Origin: Chryseobacterium oranimense
GTDB taxonomy: Bacteria > Bacteroidota > Bacteroidia > Flavobacteriales > Weeksellaceae
Assembly: GCF_900129755.1 (NCBI RefSeq)
Contig: NZ_FQWT01000002.1
Span: 372,001 to 436,000, forward strand
DNA: 64,000 nucleotides
Direction: 5' to 3'
Position numbers and translations under genes: made by a program. The first letter of the stretch is position 1, and the number at the start of each line of letters is the position of its first letter. The notes below the pieces were generated by a model that did not search any database, was not told where the DNA came from, and saw only the letters and a program-made list of their open reading frames with translations. Of this stretch, positions 41,858-51,399 are shown in pieces.

Positions 41858-44128
41858 TTATTCTTTAGACATCGAATACGGAAAATCTTTTTCCTGTGAT
41901 CCTCTATCCTTATTAGGCTTATTATCCATTTGGAATTCCAAGACTGCTCCGTTCATAAGCTCCTTGTGACTCAGCCAGTTCTTGAAATAAGACCTAAGAT
42001 TTAAGTTTAACGATTTTACATATAGATTTTCAGCATTGTTTTCCGGCGCTTTTATTTCAATTTTCTTACCATTCTCCAAATGGATCACAGCTTCTTTGAA
42101 AAGCGGTGCTCCCAAAACATATTGGTCTGTAGCTGGGGTTACAGGATAAAATCCTAAGGCAGAAAATACGTACCAGGCGGAAGTCTGGCCATTATCTTCA
42201 TCCCCGCAATAACCGTCCGGTGTCGCATAATAAAGCTTATCCATCACCTGTCTTGCCCAGTATTGTGTTTTATATGGTGCACCGGCATAGTTGTACAGGT
42301 AAATCATATGCTGGATCGGCTGATTTCCGTGAGCATACTGTCCCATGTTCATAATCTGCATTTCGCGGATCTCATGGATCACACTTCCGTAATAGCTGTC
42401 ATCAAATACCGGCGGAAGTGAGAATACCTCATCCAGTTTGGCTTCAAATTTCTTTTTCCCACCCATCAACTTGGATAAACCGTCAATATCCTGGAAAACA
42501 GACCAGGTATAATGCCAGCTGTTTCCTTCGGTAAAGGCGTCGCCCCATTTAAACGGATTGAATGGAGACTGAAATTTCCCATCTTTGTTTTTACCGCGCA
42601 TCAGGCCTGTCTGCGGATCAAACATATTTTTATAGTTGTATGCTCTTTTTTTATAGATATCAATTTCCGAAGCAGGTTTCCCCAATGCTTTTCCCAACTG
42701 ATAAATGGCAAAATCATCATAAGCATATTCCAGGGTTCTGGCAGCATTTTCATTAATCTTTACGTCATAAGGAACATAGCCCAAAGTATTGTAATATTCT
42801 ACTCCCCTACGGCCTACAGCATCGATCGGGCCTTCATGGCTGGCTCCATGTTTTACAGCCTGCCAAAGAGTTTCCACATCATATCCGCGAAGTCCTTTGA
42901 TATAAGCATCAGCAACCACTGAAGCAGAATTATTCCCGATCATAATATCGGAATATCCTGGACTGCTCCACTCCGGAAGAAACCCTCCTTCTTTGAATGC
43001 ATTGGCTAAACCTTCCTGCATTTCTACATTCATACTTGGATATACAAGGTTCAGGAAAGGGTAAAGAGCGCGAAAAGTATCCCAGAATCCGGTTCCCGCG
43101 AACATTTTCCCGTCCAGAATCTTTCCGTTGTAAGGACTCCAGTGTTTTATATTGTTCTGAGCATCAATTTCATATAATTTTTGGGGAAAGAATAATGTCC
43201 TGTACATCGAGGAATAAAATGTCCTCATCTGCTGATCGGTTCCGCCTTTTACTTCAATTCTTCCCAAGGTTTTGTTCCAGATATTCTTTGCATCTGTTTT
43301 TACCTGTTCAAAATTCCTGCCCGCGATTTCTCTTTTAAGATTCAGTTCTGCCTGCTCGAAACTGATGAATGAAGAAGCTGTTCTTGCATAAACGCTTTCT
43401 TTATCTTTTAATTTAAAACCAACAATGGCACCGGCATGATCACTGGTAATTTCCAGCTGGTTTTTAACAAAAACACTGTCTTTCCATGTGGTCGTCAAAT
43501 CAAAATCTTTGTCAAACTGGACAACAAAATAGTTTTTGAAATTATTATATTTTCCTCTTGAATATTTAGTGGTGTACCCCAGAATTTTTCTTTCTTTAGG
43601 AAGGATTTTGATATATGATCCTTTATTCAGGGCATCAATAACAATATAGGCGCTGTCTGTCTTAGGAAAATCGAATTTGAAGAAAGCTGCTCTTTCTGTG
43701 GGAGTAAGCTCTGTGGTCACATTGATATCAGCCAGATAAACGCTGTAGCTGTAAGGCTTAGCAACTTCAGCTTTATGACTGAACCAACTTGCCCGTTCTT
43801 CTTCTTTAAATTTTAGTTTACCTACACCCGGCATGATTGCAAAAGCTCCGTAATCGTTCATCCAGGGAGAAGGTTGGTGGGTTTGTTTAAAACCTTTTAT
43901 TTTGTCTGCATCGTAGGTATATGCCCATCCATCACCCATTTTCCCCGTTTGCGGAGTCCACAGATTCATTCCCCAGGGAAGCCCTATGGCAGGATAGGTG
44001 TTTCCATTGGATAAGGAAGGCTTGGACTGTGTTCCCATCAAAGGGTTTGCATAATCGGCAAGAGATCCTTCCTGGCCAAATGCTAAAATATTGAATAGAA
44101 TAAAAAAACTTGAGAATAAAAACTTCAT
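41858..44128 (-). CDS. GH92 alpha-1,2-mannosidase-like enzyme (GH92-a)
   Basis: A 756-residue calcium-dependent exo-alpha-mannosidase with a signal peptide (about 1-18, ILAFGQ). A beta-sandwich N-terminal domain precedes the alpha-barrel. The sequence has TEGNSWHYTW with Glu534 (proposed general acid), IHEIREM with His585-Glu586, and GDEDNGQTSAW with Asp643 and Asp645. These agree, at an offset of one, with my memory of the acid, the alpha-1,2 specificity pair and the base of Bacteroides thetaiotaomicron BT3990, so alpha-1,2 activity on high-mannose glycan is the best prediction. No type IX tail is visible, so it is probably periplasmic. It begins 4 bases after the ROK kinase. Confidence 0.85.
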   Translation of the reverse strand: MKFLFSSFFILFNILAFGQEGSLADYANPLMGTQSKPSLSNGNTYPAIGLPWGMNLWTPQTGKMGDGWAYTYDADKIKGFKQTHQPSPWMNDYGAFAIMPGVGKLKFKEEERASWFSHKAEVAKPYSYSVYLADINVTTELTPTERAAFFKFDFPKTDSAYIVIDALNKGSYIKILPKERKILGYTTKYSRGKYNNFKNYFVVQFDKDFDLTTTWKDSVFVKNQLEITSDHAGAIVGFKLKDKESVYARTASSFISFEQAELNLKREIAGRNFEQVKTDAKNIWNKTLGRIEVKGGTDQQMRTFYSSMYRTLFFPQKLYEIDAQNNIKHWSPYNGKILDGKMFAGTGFWDTFRALYPFLNLVYPSMNVEMQEGLANAFKEGGFLPEWSSPGYSDIMIGNNSASVVADAYIKGLRGYDVETLWQAVKHGASHEGPIDAVGRRGVEYYNTLGYVPYDVKINENAARTLEYAYDDFAIYQLGKALGKPASEIDIYKKRAYNYKNMFDPQTGLMRGKNKDGKFQSPFNPFKWGDAFTEGNSWHYTWSVFQDIDGLSKLMGGKKKFEAKLDEVFSLPPVFDDSYYGSVIHEIREMQIMNMGQYAHGNQPIQHMIYLYNYAGAPYKTQYWARQVMDKLYYATPDGYCGDEDNGQTSAWYVFSALGFYPVTPATDQYVLGAPLFKEAVIHLENGKKIEIKAPENNAENLYVKSLNLNLRSYFKNWLSHKELMNGAVLEFQMDNKPNKDRGSQEKDFPYSMSKE

Positions 44129-44132
44129 GATA

Positions 44133-45008
44133 TCATTTTGTTAAATTGATCCTGGCTTTCTTCAAAGCATACCCTGCTGCACCAAGAATGGCCGCATCTT
44201 CAAAAATAGCAGAAATTTTAATAGGAAGATTGATTTTATGCTCTTCCAAATGCTGATTTAACCTCTTTTTAAAGTAAGGATACACTTTTGCGATATTTCC
44301 GCCTATGACCAGCACTTCGGGGTTATAGTCCTTTACATATTTTATAATGAACCCGGCAAAGGAATCTGCATACTCGTCAAATATCTGAGTCTGTATATCT
44401 TCCGGCTCGTCCAGCAGGTCTTTGGTACCGGAAATTTTCTTACCGGTTAAGGCTGCATACTGATTGACAAACCAGCGTGTTGCCAGATAATCTTCACAGA
44501 TGGAATCTTTGAAAGGCGAATCCCATAAATCTTCATCTGAAGCTGTTTCTCCATTATAGAAGGCTGTTCCGAGACCTGTCCCGAGGGTTACTCCAAAAAT
44601 CTTATTATATTCCTGTACACAACCTCCAAAAACTTCTCCTTCAAGGAAAGCTCCGGCATCATTTACAAAATGAATCTGATCCGGGGAAACGGAAAGTCTT
44701 TGGGCTAGCTCTTCTTTGATATTGACCTTATAGATATCAATAAATTTTCCCTGCTGCATCAGCGATATTCCATTTTCATAATCAAAAGGACCGGGCATGG
44801 CTATACCGATCAGAAGCTCGTTTCTGACAAGATCATGGATCACCTTTTCAATGGCTGAGACCCAGGCAGAAAAAATGGTTTCGCGTGTCCCGAAGGAATC
44901 AACATGTTCTCTTACATAAGTAGAACTGATGATTTCACGTTTTTCAGGGTCAACCTGTGCCATGGTAATGTGCGAACCGCCGATGTCTATTCCTACTATA
45001 TTCTGCAT
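44133..45008 (-). CDS. ROK family sugar kinase
   Basis: A 291-residue cytoplasmic protein with ROK/actin-like ATPase motifs: VGIDIGGSHITMA at the start (phosphate 1), INDAGAFLEGEVFGG and VTLGTGLGTAFYNG in the middle, and LVIGGNIAKVYPYF near the C-terminus. The usual zinc motif CxCGxxGCxE is absent. In this PUL it may phosphorylate mannose or GlcNAc released by the mannosidases and phosphorylase. It is preceded by a strong hairpin (45055-45092) that separates it from the GH18 genes. Confidence 0.82.
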   Translation of the reverse strand: MQNIVGIDIGGSHITMAQVDPEKREIISSTYVREHVDSFGTRETIFSAWVSAIEKVIHDLVRNELLIGIAMPGPFDYENGISLMQQGKFIDIYKVNIKEELAQRLSVSPDQIHFVNDAGAFLEGEVFGGCVQEYNKIFGVTLGTGLGTAFYNGETASDEDLWDSPFKDSICEDYLATRWFVNQYAALTGKKISGTKDLLDEPEDIQTQIFDEYADSFAGFIIKYVKDYNPEVLVIGGNIAKVYPYFKKRLNQHLEEHKINLPIKISAIFEDAAILGAAGYALKKARINLTK

Positions 45009-45054
45009 TATATTCTTTCTTTATATTCTGTATAAGTTATTCTTTTTCATTAAA

Positions 45055-45092
45055 AGGGACAGACAGGAAAGTAATTACTTCCCGCCTGCCAT
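45055..45092 (-). terminator. Hairpin between the GH18 genes and the ROK/GH92 genes
   Basis: Minus-strand GGCAGGCGGGAAGTAA pairs with TTACTTTCCTGTCTG around a very short loop, with a few mismatches, and runs into TTTTAATG. It may be a terminator or a partial terminator that lowers expression of the downstream kinase and GH92 genes. Confidence 0.55.
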
Positions 45093-45146
45093 CCTAAATC
45101 CCCTAATTTTATTTTACTTTTTATACGCCTGTTGAGGATTCAATTT

Positions 45147-47561
45147 TTACTCTATGATCACCTTTCCCGAAGATTTCATCTGTCCTTCTTTTGAATTGAT
45201 CTTATAAACATAAGTTCCTGAAGATAAATTACCGGTACTGATCCGCATATCATTTTTATCAATTTTCTTGTTTACGATTAATTTTCCTGCCATATCATAT
45301 AATGCAATCTCGCTGGCAGTGTTATCTTTAATGGTAAAGTGAATATCATTTCCTTTTTTAACCGGATTGGGGTATGCAGAAGCTATATTATTTTTTTCTG
45401 AATCAATATCTTTCGTGGAAAGCGCAGCAGCACAGGCTACATCTGTTCTCCAGTTCGCAGCTGACATATTGATCAGAGTTGCAAAATGAGTATTTGCTGT
45501 AGCATCCAGAGCTCCGTTTCCGCTGCCTTCGTTCATTTTCCAGTTCGCTTCAAGATTGGGAGAACCGGCCGGAACGTTGCAGTTGTTGGCAAGAATTTCT
45601 GAGGCTGTCAATGCTCTTTTCCAAACTCTGAATTCATCCAGGAATCCGTTAAGGGTACGCGAATTGTCATAGTTTCTGGCCAGATAAAGAATTCCATTTG
45701 CTGTAAAGTTTCCGGAAGCCGCTACACTGGCATCAAGCACTCCATTGATATAAATTTTCATGGTTGATCCATCGTAGGTGGCAGCAATATGATTCCATGT
45801 ATTAGTTGCCAATGCTGCAACACTGTTCAGTTTTACCTGAGAAGATCCGAAGCTTAATATAAACTGCAGCCTGTTATTGGCCAGATTTCCGTCCCCAAAC
45901 CTGAGCATTGCAGAATTACTATCCCCCACTTCAATGCCAATTACTGATGAAATATAGGGAAACGCTGTTTTAAAAGCATTTACTTTTACCCATCCTTCGA
46001 AAGTTATGGCATTTCCGCTAAGATTAAACTGCCCTGCATTCAGGTAGTTGGTGCTTCCGTTGAAAGAGAGGGATCTTGCCCCGGGACTCTGTACAGGAGC
46101 AAATCCGCTGTTAAATGCAGCTTCGGCAGAATAGGTGCTTGTATTGCCTCCTCCGCATACAGCCTGTACTTTCCAAACGTAATTTGTATTTTCTGTAAGG
46201 CCCGGAAGGGTATAAGAATTTGCAGAAATATTCTGAACATCAATCCATGTAGTTGCTGCAGCTGTTTTGTATTGTAAATTATATGAAGTTGCGCTTGGTA
46301 CCGCATCCCATGACACATTAGTGGTGGTTCCCAAAAAGCTTCCGGATTTCAGGCCTGACGGTGCCGCGCATCCGTTTCCCGAATTGAATCTCGGTGCAAA
46401 TAAATAGGTACTTGTGAGTGTTGCGGAGCAATTGGATTGTATTCTCCAGTCGTAATCTGTATTCATTGCCAAACCACTGATGGTAATGCTGCTTCCTGAA
46501 TAATTATTGGCAGCATTGATCCATGTTGTTGAACTGGCCGGCTTATAATCAATATTATAGGTTATGCTTCCGTTTGAAGTCCATTTTAAGGTGGCTGAAG
46601 TTCCTGTAAGGTTAGCCGCTTCCAGCCCAAGAGGCGGATCACAAGCGGTCCCCTGGCTCCAGGAATAAAGCGGCCCGGAAAGAAGGGTATTTTCGTTGTA
46701 AAGAATATTCGACCCAGTGCTTAAATAGCTTGCATTATTAACTCCGTTAAGATCATACCACATAAAAACGCCGTAACCGTCATTGATTGTATTGGTAGCC
46801 AAAGTGGAAAGTGTAGCAGCAGAAGTAGACTGAGGGTTTGAGTTCTGTATCCATGTAGCAGCCGCAGAAAGTTTAGACTTGGTAAGAGGCGGTACAGAAG
46901 GCGCACTGTAAGTTCCATAATAAGGATTCCAGCTGTAATTGATATAATTTCCGGCTGCATCACCATTGTAGCTTTGTCTTGAAGTGGCAGGTCCTAAATA
47001 ATAGAAAGTGATCAGCTTATCAGGCATGGCCAGTTTAAGTTCCTGTAACAGCATGACAAAAGAGCTGCTATTGGGCTGTCCCGTTCCGTTGTTTCCGTAG
47101 CCTGCATATTCATCGTCAAGATCCACCCCATCCAAACCATACGTGTATACAGTATGCGCGAGCTGTTGTGCGAAATCACGTGCAGCTTCCCGGTTCGGGA
47201 AATTTGAAATTCCGGCTCCCTGATGGTTTCCGAGAATGTCCAGAAGTACCTTTATTCCTTTCTGCTGTAAGGGACGAACGTAGGTATTGACGTCATTCAG
47301 TACTTTGGTTACGTTATTGTTATTCGAAATATAAGCTCTGCTTTTGGAAACATCATAGTTGATATTGGCGGCAAAGATAATAGCCACATCAAAAAGCTGT
47401 CTGTTTGTGTTCTGCAAAGTATACGATCCTGCATTCAGCATATTATTGTTGTTCACCTCGACATAGCAGACCCCTACAGGATTGAGCTGCTGAGCTTTAA
47501 ACAAGGATGCCCCGTGAACGACCAGTAAGATCAGGGCGGCAAGAATAGATTTGTTTTTCAT
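45147..47561 (-). CDS. Secreted Endo H-like GH18 endo-beta-N-acetylglucosaminidase, long form
   Basis: An 804-residue multidomain protein. A signal peptide (1-24) is followed by a GH18 domain (about 25-310) with YGLDGVDLDDEYAGYGNNGT; Asp149 and Glu151 are the predicted catalytic pair. The GNNGTGQPN and YLGPATSR segments match Streptomyces Endo H closely from memory. Then come two fibronectin type III domains (about 312-400 and 404-490), a LamG-like domain (about 500-700) and a type IX sorting tail (from about 725, YPNPVKKGNDIHF). Endo H cuts the chitobiose core of high-mannose N-glycans. It is a paralogue of the next upstream gene. Confidence 0.87.
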   Translation of the reverse strand: MKNKSILAALILLVVHGASLFKAQQLNPVGVCYVEVNNNNMLNAGSYTLQNTNRQLFDVAIIFAANINYDVSKSRAYISNNNNVTKVLNDVNTYVRPLQQKGIKVLLDILGNHQGAGISNFPNREAARDFAQQLAHTVYTYGLDGVDLDDEYAGYGNNGTGQPNSSSFVMLLQELKLAMPDKLITFYYLGPATSRQSYNGDAAGNYINYSWNPYYGTYSAPSVPPLTKSKLSAAATWIQNSNPQSTSAATLSTLATNTINDGYGVFMWYDLNGVNNASYLSTGSNILYNENTLLSGPLYSWSQGTACDPPLGLEAANLTGTSATLKWTSNGSITYNIDYKPASSTTWINAANNYSGSSITISGLAMNTDYDWRIQSNCSATLTSTYLFAPRFNSGNGCAAPSGLKSGSFLGTTTNVSWDAVPSATSYNLQYKTAAATTWIDVQNISANSYTLPGLTENTNYVWKVQAVCGGGNTSTYSAEAAFNSGFAPVQSPGARSLSFNGSTNYLNAGQFNLSGNAITFEGWVKVNAFKTAFPYISSVIGIEVGDSNSAMLRFGDGNLANNRLQFILSFGSSQVKLNSVAALATNTWNHIAATYDGSTMKIYINGVLDASVAASGNFTANGILYLARNYDNSRTLNGFLDEFRVWKRALTASEILANNCNVPAGSPNLEANWKMNEGSGNGALDATANTHFATLINMSAANWRTDVACAAALSTKDIDSEKNNIASAYPNPVKKGNDIHFTIKDNTASEIALYDMAGKLIVNKKIDKNDMRISTGNLSSGTYVYKINSKEGQMKSSGKVIIE

Positions 47562-47586
47562 AGTATTAATTTAGTTTCAGTAAAAC

Positions 47587-47606
47587 CGCCGGGCCGGAGC
47601 CCGGCG
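47587..47606. other. GC-only hairpin between the two GH18 paralogues
   Basis: CGCCGGGC-CGGA-GCCCGGCG is a perfect 8-bp stem made only of G and C, a striking feature in AT-rich DNA. It lies 12 bases after the stop of the upstream GH18 gene and 25 bases before the start of the downstream one. The minus-strand 3' flank has only TTTT, so it may stabilise the upstream mRNA end or act as a partial terminator that sets unequal amounts of the two enzymes. Confidence 0.5.
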
Positions 47607-47618
47607 ATGGTGATTTTT

Positions 47619-49751
47619 TTATTTTATAATTAATTTTTCAGTCTGCTTAAGGCTTCCGTTCTGGGATTCAAACTGAATGATATAAGTACCTTCTTTAAGT
47701 CTTGAAAGATCATATTGCTGATCTCCTGCATTGATTGTATTTGTGTTCAGAGGGTTGCCGGTAAGGCTATATACCGTTAATTTCCCTTTGTTGTATTCTT
47801 CCGGAACTGAAACTGTAAACGGAGAAGATTTGCTTACAGGATTCGGGTATAATTTCACTTGTTTTTTAGCTGTAACTTCCTCCAGGCTTGTATTTTGATT
47901 TCTTGCTGTTGTAGAGCCTGCCGGACATGGTATATCTGTTCCCCAGTTGGAAGCATCGATACCGGTAAGCGTCAACGTTACTCCATTTCCTGAGCTGTCC
48001 TGAACCGAAGAACCGCTTCCTTCGTTAAATTTCCAGTAGGCAGCAAGAGAGGTGGCCGGTAGGGTCACATTACACATATTCTGGCTGATTTCCGTCTGGC
48101 TTAATGCCCTTTTCCAAACACGTACCTCATCTACCTTACCATTGAAATTCCTTGATGTATTATACAAATATCCTACGTTAAATGCTCCGTTGGAATTCAC
48201 ACTTCCCGTCTGGGATTTGCTTGCATCAAGAACTCCATTGATATAAATTTTCATGGTTGAGCCATCATAAGTCGCCGCCACATGATACCATGTGTTGGCA
48301 TTCAATGCTGTAGCAGCGGTTAGTTTTTGCTGTACATTATTGATACTCAATACAAACTGAAGTTTATTATTGGCAATATTGGCATCGCCCAGTCTTAAAA
48401 ATGCTGAATTGCTGTCGCTTACCTCCGTTCCCCAAAGAGACGAAATATAAGGTGATGCTGATTTAAAAGAAGATGGCTTTATCCATCCTTCCAGTGATAA
48501 TGCCGAACCGGTTAAGTTCAGGTTTCCCGCAGCACCTGATTCTGTGCTTCCATCAAGTGAAAGAGAGGTAGATCCGGAAGGAGCCGTTCCTGTCCCGCTG
48601 TTGAATCTCGGGGCAAACATATAGGTACTTTTTACGCTACAGTTGGTTCTGATTCTCCAGTCGTATTCCGTATTGGCTGTCAATCCTGAGATGGTTACCG
48701 ACGTAGCAGTTGTAGCAGTTGCAGCATTCGTCCATGTGGCAGAAGTAGCCGGTTTATAATCCACATCATAAGTGCTGGTTCCTACGGCTGACCAGTTTAA
48801 TTTTGCACTTGTACCCGTAAGGTTGCTGGTAAATAGTCCGATAGGAGCATCACAATTGGTCCCCTGTGTCCATGACTGTAAAGCAGTGCTTAAGACAGTC
48901 TGCTCCCCATATAATGTCTGTGTTCCTGCTGAAAGCTGTGATGTTTCATTGGTTCCATGAAGATCATACCACATAAATACTCCGTATCCGCCGTTCTTCG
49001 TCTGGGTAGCCAGGCTGGTTGTAGTGGAATTGGAAGTATTTCCCAGCCATACTGCTGCCGGAGAGATCTGTGCATTGGTAAGGGGCGGAACATTAGGTGC
49101 AGAAAAAGTTCCATAATTGGCATTCCAGCTGTAGTTGACATAGTCTCCTACTCTAAGTCCGTTCCATGAAAGTCTTGAAGCTGCCGGGCCATAGTAATAA
49201 AAAGTAATCATTTTATCCGGCAATAAGGCTTTTAATTCCTGTACAAGCATCACAAAAGAGCTTGCATTGGGCTGTCCTGTTCCATTATTTCCATAATCAG
49301 AATATTCATCATCAAAGTCGATTCCGTCCAGACCGTAAGTATTCACAGTGTGGGCAAGCTGTTGGGCAAAATCCCTGGCCGATTCACGGGTAGGAAAATT
49401 ACAAAGGCCTGCTCCCTGATGGTTTCCCAAAATGGTCAGCACTACCTTCATTCCTTTTGCCTGAAGCGGTTTTATGTAGGTATCTGCATTGGTCAGTACT
49501 TTTGTAACGTTATTGTTACAGTACAGGTAAGGTCTGCCTCTGCCTGTATCGTAATTGATATTGGCTGCGAAAATATTGACAACATTAAACAAATATTTAC
49601 CTGATGTCTGCAGCTTGTATGAGCCTGCATTCAGGATATTGTTGTTGTTTACTTCCACGTAGCATATTCCCGTAGGGTTAAGCTGCTGCGCATTCAGCAC
49701 AGGAATGGCATGAATGATCATTACGATCAACATAGTAATGGCTTTTTTCAT
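47619..49751 (-). CDS. Secreted Endo H-like GH18 endo-beta-N-acetylglucosaminidase, short form
   Basis: A 710-residue protein built like its neighbour but with a single fibronectin type III domain. Layout: signal peptide (1-21), GH18 (about 22-310) with YGLDGIDFDDEYSDYGNNGT (catalytic pair Asp147 and Glu149), FN3 (about 310-392), LamG-like (about 400-600) and type IX sorting tail (from about 630, LYPNPVSKSSPF). High similarity to the long form throughout indicates a tandem gene duplication with domain gain or loss. Both should act at the cell surface on high-mannose glycoproteins. Confidence 0.87.
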   Translation of the reverse strand: MKKAITMLIVMIIHAIPVLNAQQLNPTGICYVEVNNNNILNAGSYKLQTSGKYLFNVVNIFAANINYDTGRGRPYLYCNNNVTKVLTNADTYIKPLQAKGMKVVLTILGNHQGAGLCNFPTRESARDFAQQLAHTVNTYGLDGIDFDDEYSDYGNNGTGQPNASSFVMLVQELKALLPDKMITFYYYGPAASRLSWNGLRVGDYVNYSWNANYGTFSAPNVPPLTNAQISPAAVWLGNTSNSTTTSLATQTKNGGYGVFMWYDLHGTNETSQLSAGTQTLYGEQTVLSTALQSWTQGTNCDAPIGLFTSNLTGTSAKLNWSAVGTSTYDVDYKPATSATWTNAATATTATSVTISGLTANTEYDWRIRTNCSVKSTYMFAPRFNSGTGTAPSGSTSLSLDGSTESGAAGNLNLTGSALSLEGWIKPSSFKSASPYISSLWGTEVSDSNSAFLRLGDANIANNKLQFVLSINNVQQKLTAATALNANTWYHVAATYDGSTMKIYINGVLDASKSQTGSVNSNGAFNVGYLYNTSRNFNGKVDEVRVWKRALSQTEISQNMCNVTLPATSLAAYWKFNEGSGSSVQDSSGNGVTLTLTGIDASNWGTDIPCPAGSTTARNQNTSLEEVTAKKQVKLYPNPVSKSSPFTVSVPEEYNKGKLTVYSLTGNPLNTNTINAGDQQYDLSRLKEGTYIIQFESQNGSLKQTEKLIIK

Positions 49752-49839
49752 AATGTTTTTTTTAAGTTGTTTTGATGTATTGATATCTATTCATCTTTCT
49801 CCTCTCCGGAAAGGAAGAAAAATGATCAGCTGCTGACCG

Positions 49840-49875
49840 AAAAATTTCATATGAGATTCCTTCAATGAAATTTTT
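49840..49875 (-). terminator. Hairpin after GH125
   Basis: AAAAATTTCAT and ATGAAATTTTT are perfect inverted 11-mers with a 14-base loop. The structure is A/T-rich and lies about 65 bases after the GH125 stop on the minus strand. It might reduce read-through into the GH18 genes. Confidence 0.45.
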
Positions 49876-49940
49876 GTAAAACACTGAAACTAAAAAAACG
49901 GGAATAAAGGGCATGCTGCCACCTGCTGCAAATATCGAAT

Positions 49941-51368
49941 CTAAGTCAGTAAATCCTGATTCTCGTTAAAGGTTTTCCATAACAGTTCTCCAAACAATGT
50001 GTTGGCCCAGGCAAACCATTCCCTAGTAAATTTCTTATCGTTGTCCTTGTGGAAGGATTCATGCATAAATCCTGTTCCACCGTGGGTTTTCTGTAAAGTT
50101 TCTATACACCATTTTATCTCCTTCTTGTCGTTGGAAGTAAGTGCTTTCATGATGATACTCATCGGCCATATCATATCAAGCCCAATATGTGGTCCACCAA
50201 TTCCTTCTGCCAGTTTTCCTTTGAAGAAGAACGGGTTGTCTTTTGACCAAACGTATTTTCTCGTATTCAGGTAAACGGGATCGTCTGCTTTTACAGCATC
50301 CAGATAGGGTAATCCTAGCAAGCTCGGACAGTTGGCATCATCCATCAGGTTGTAGCTTCCGAATCCGTTGGTTTCAAAGGCGTATATTTTTCCGTATTCC
50401 GGATGATCGTAGATTCCGTATTTTTTGATGGCGGCATCTACCTCATCGGCAAGGCTGTTCAGCTGCTGGGCAAGCTTTTGCTCATTTTTAATCTTGGAAA
50501 CCATTTCTGCCGCCTGGCGTAGGCTTACTACCGCAAATAAATTGGATGGTATCAGGAAAGCGTAGATGGTAGCATCATCACTCGGACGGAACATGGAATT
50601 GATAAGTCCACCCGGATTTGTAGGATAACCGTATCCTCCCATTGGAATTCCGTCTGTAGCCCAGGCTGTTGTACGTTCAAATTGATAAGGTCCTAAACCT
50701 GTTTTTCTCTGCTGTTCTGTAAAGGTCTGTAAGGTAAGCTTGATTCCCTGCAACCAGTTGGTATCAAATGGTTTGGTATCCCCTGTTGTTTTCCAGAAAT
50801 GATACGCAAGACGGATAGGATAGCAAAGTGAATCTATTTCCCACTTTCTTTCGTGGATGCCCGGCTTCATATCTGTATGATCGTATTCTTCCCATTTGCT
50901 TATTTTATTTTCATCGTTATAAAAAGCGTTGGCATATGGATCTTTCAGGATAAATTCTGTCTGTTTATGGATGACTCCTGAGATGAGTTTATGTAATTTT
51001 TCGTCTTTTTTTGAGAACTGCAGATAAGGGAAGACCTGTGCAGAGCTGTCGCGAAGCCACATGGCATCAATATCCCCGGTAATTACATAAGTATCCGGAA
51101 TTCCGTTGGTCTCTTTATAAAAAACGGTAGTATCTAATGTATTGGGGAAACAGTTTTCGAAGAGCCAGACAAGTTCCTTATTTTTCACTTTCTTTTTAAA
51201 AGCTGCAATTGCACTTTCTACCGCTTCACTGGTAAAATGTCTTTTATCTTTGGTAACACGGACAACAGGGAAATCTTCTGTACCCAGCGTTTTCGCAAAA
51301 ACGTTCTGAGTAAAGAGTAATCCCGCTCCTGCCAGCGCACTTGTCTTTATAAAATTTCTCCTTTCCAT
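49941..51368 (-). CDS. GH125 exo-alpha-1,6-mannosidase-like protein with Tat signal
   Basis: A 475-residue protein. The N-terminus ERRNFIKTSALAGAGLLFTQ has a twin-arginine motif, so folding before export is expected. The GH125 (alpha/alpha)6 barrel signature is VITGDIDAMWLRDSSAQVFPYL near residue 90, which contains the catalytic Asp. Other parts typical of the family are DHTDMKPGIHERKWEIDSLCYP, GGYGYPTNPGG and GGPHIGLDMIWPMSI. Characterised members remove alpha-1,6-mannose from N-glycan cores without calcium. It sits 31 bases after GH92-b. Confidence 0.88.
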   Translation of the reverse strand: MERRNFIKTSALAGAGLLFTQNVFAKTLGTEDFPVVRVTKDKRHFTSEAVESAIAAFKKKVKNKELVWLFENCFPNTLDTTVFYKETNGIPDTYVITGDIDAMWLRDSSAQVFPYLQFSKKDEKLHKLISGVIHKQTEFILKDPYANAFYNDENKISKWEEYDHTDMKPGIHERKWEIDSLCYPIRLAYHFWKTTGDTKPFDTNWLQGIKLTLQTFTEQQRKTGLGPYQFERTTAWATDGIPMGGYGYPTNPGGLINSMFRPSDDATIYAFLIPSNLFAVVSLRQAAEMVSKIKNEQKLAQQLNSLADEVDAAIKKYGIYDHPEYGKIYAFETNGFGSYNLMDDANCPSLLGLPYLDAVKADDPVYLNTRKYVWSKDNPFFFKGKLAEGIGGPHIGLDMIWPMSIIMKALTSNDKKEIKWCIETLQKTHGGTGFMHESFHKDNDKKFTREWFAWANTLFGELLWKTFNENQDLLT

Positions 51369-51399
51369 TATACTTTTATTGATTTAATTTTTTATTGAT

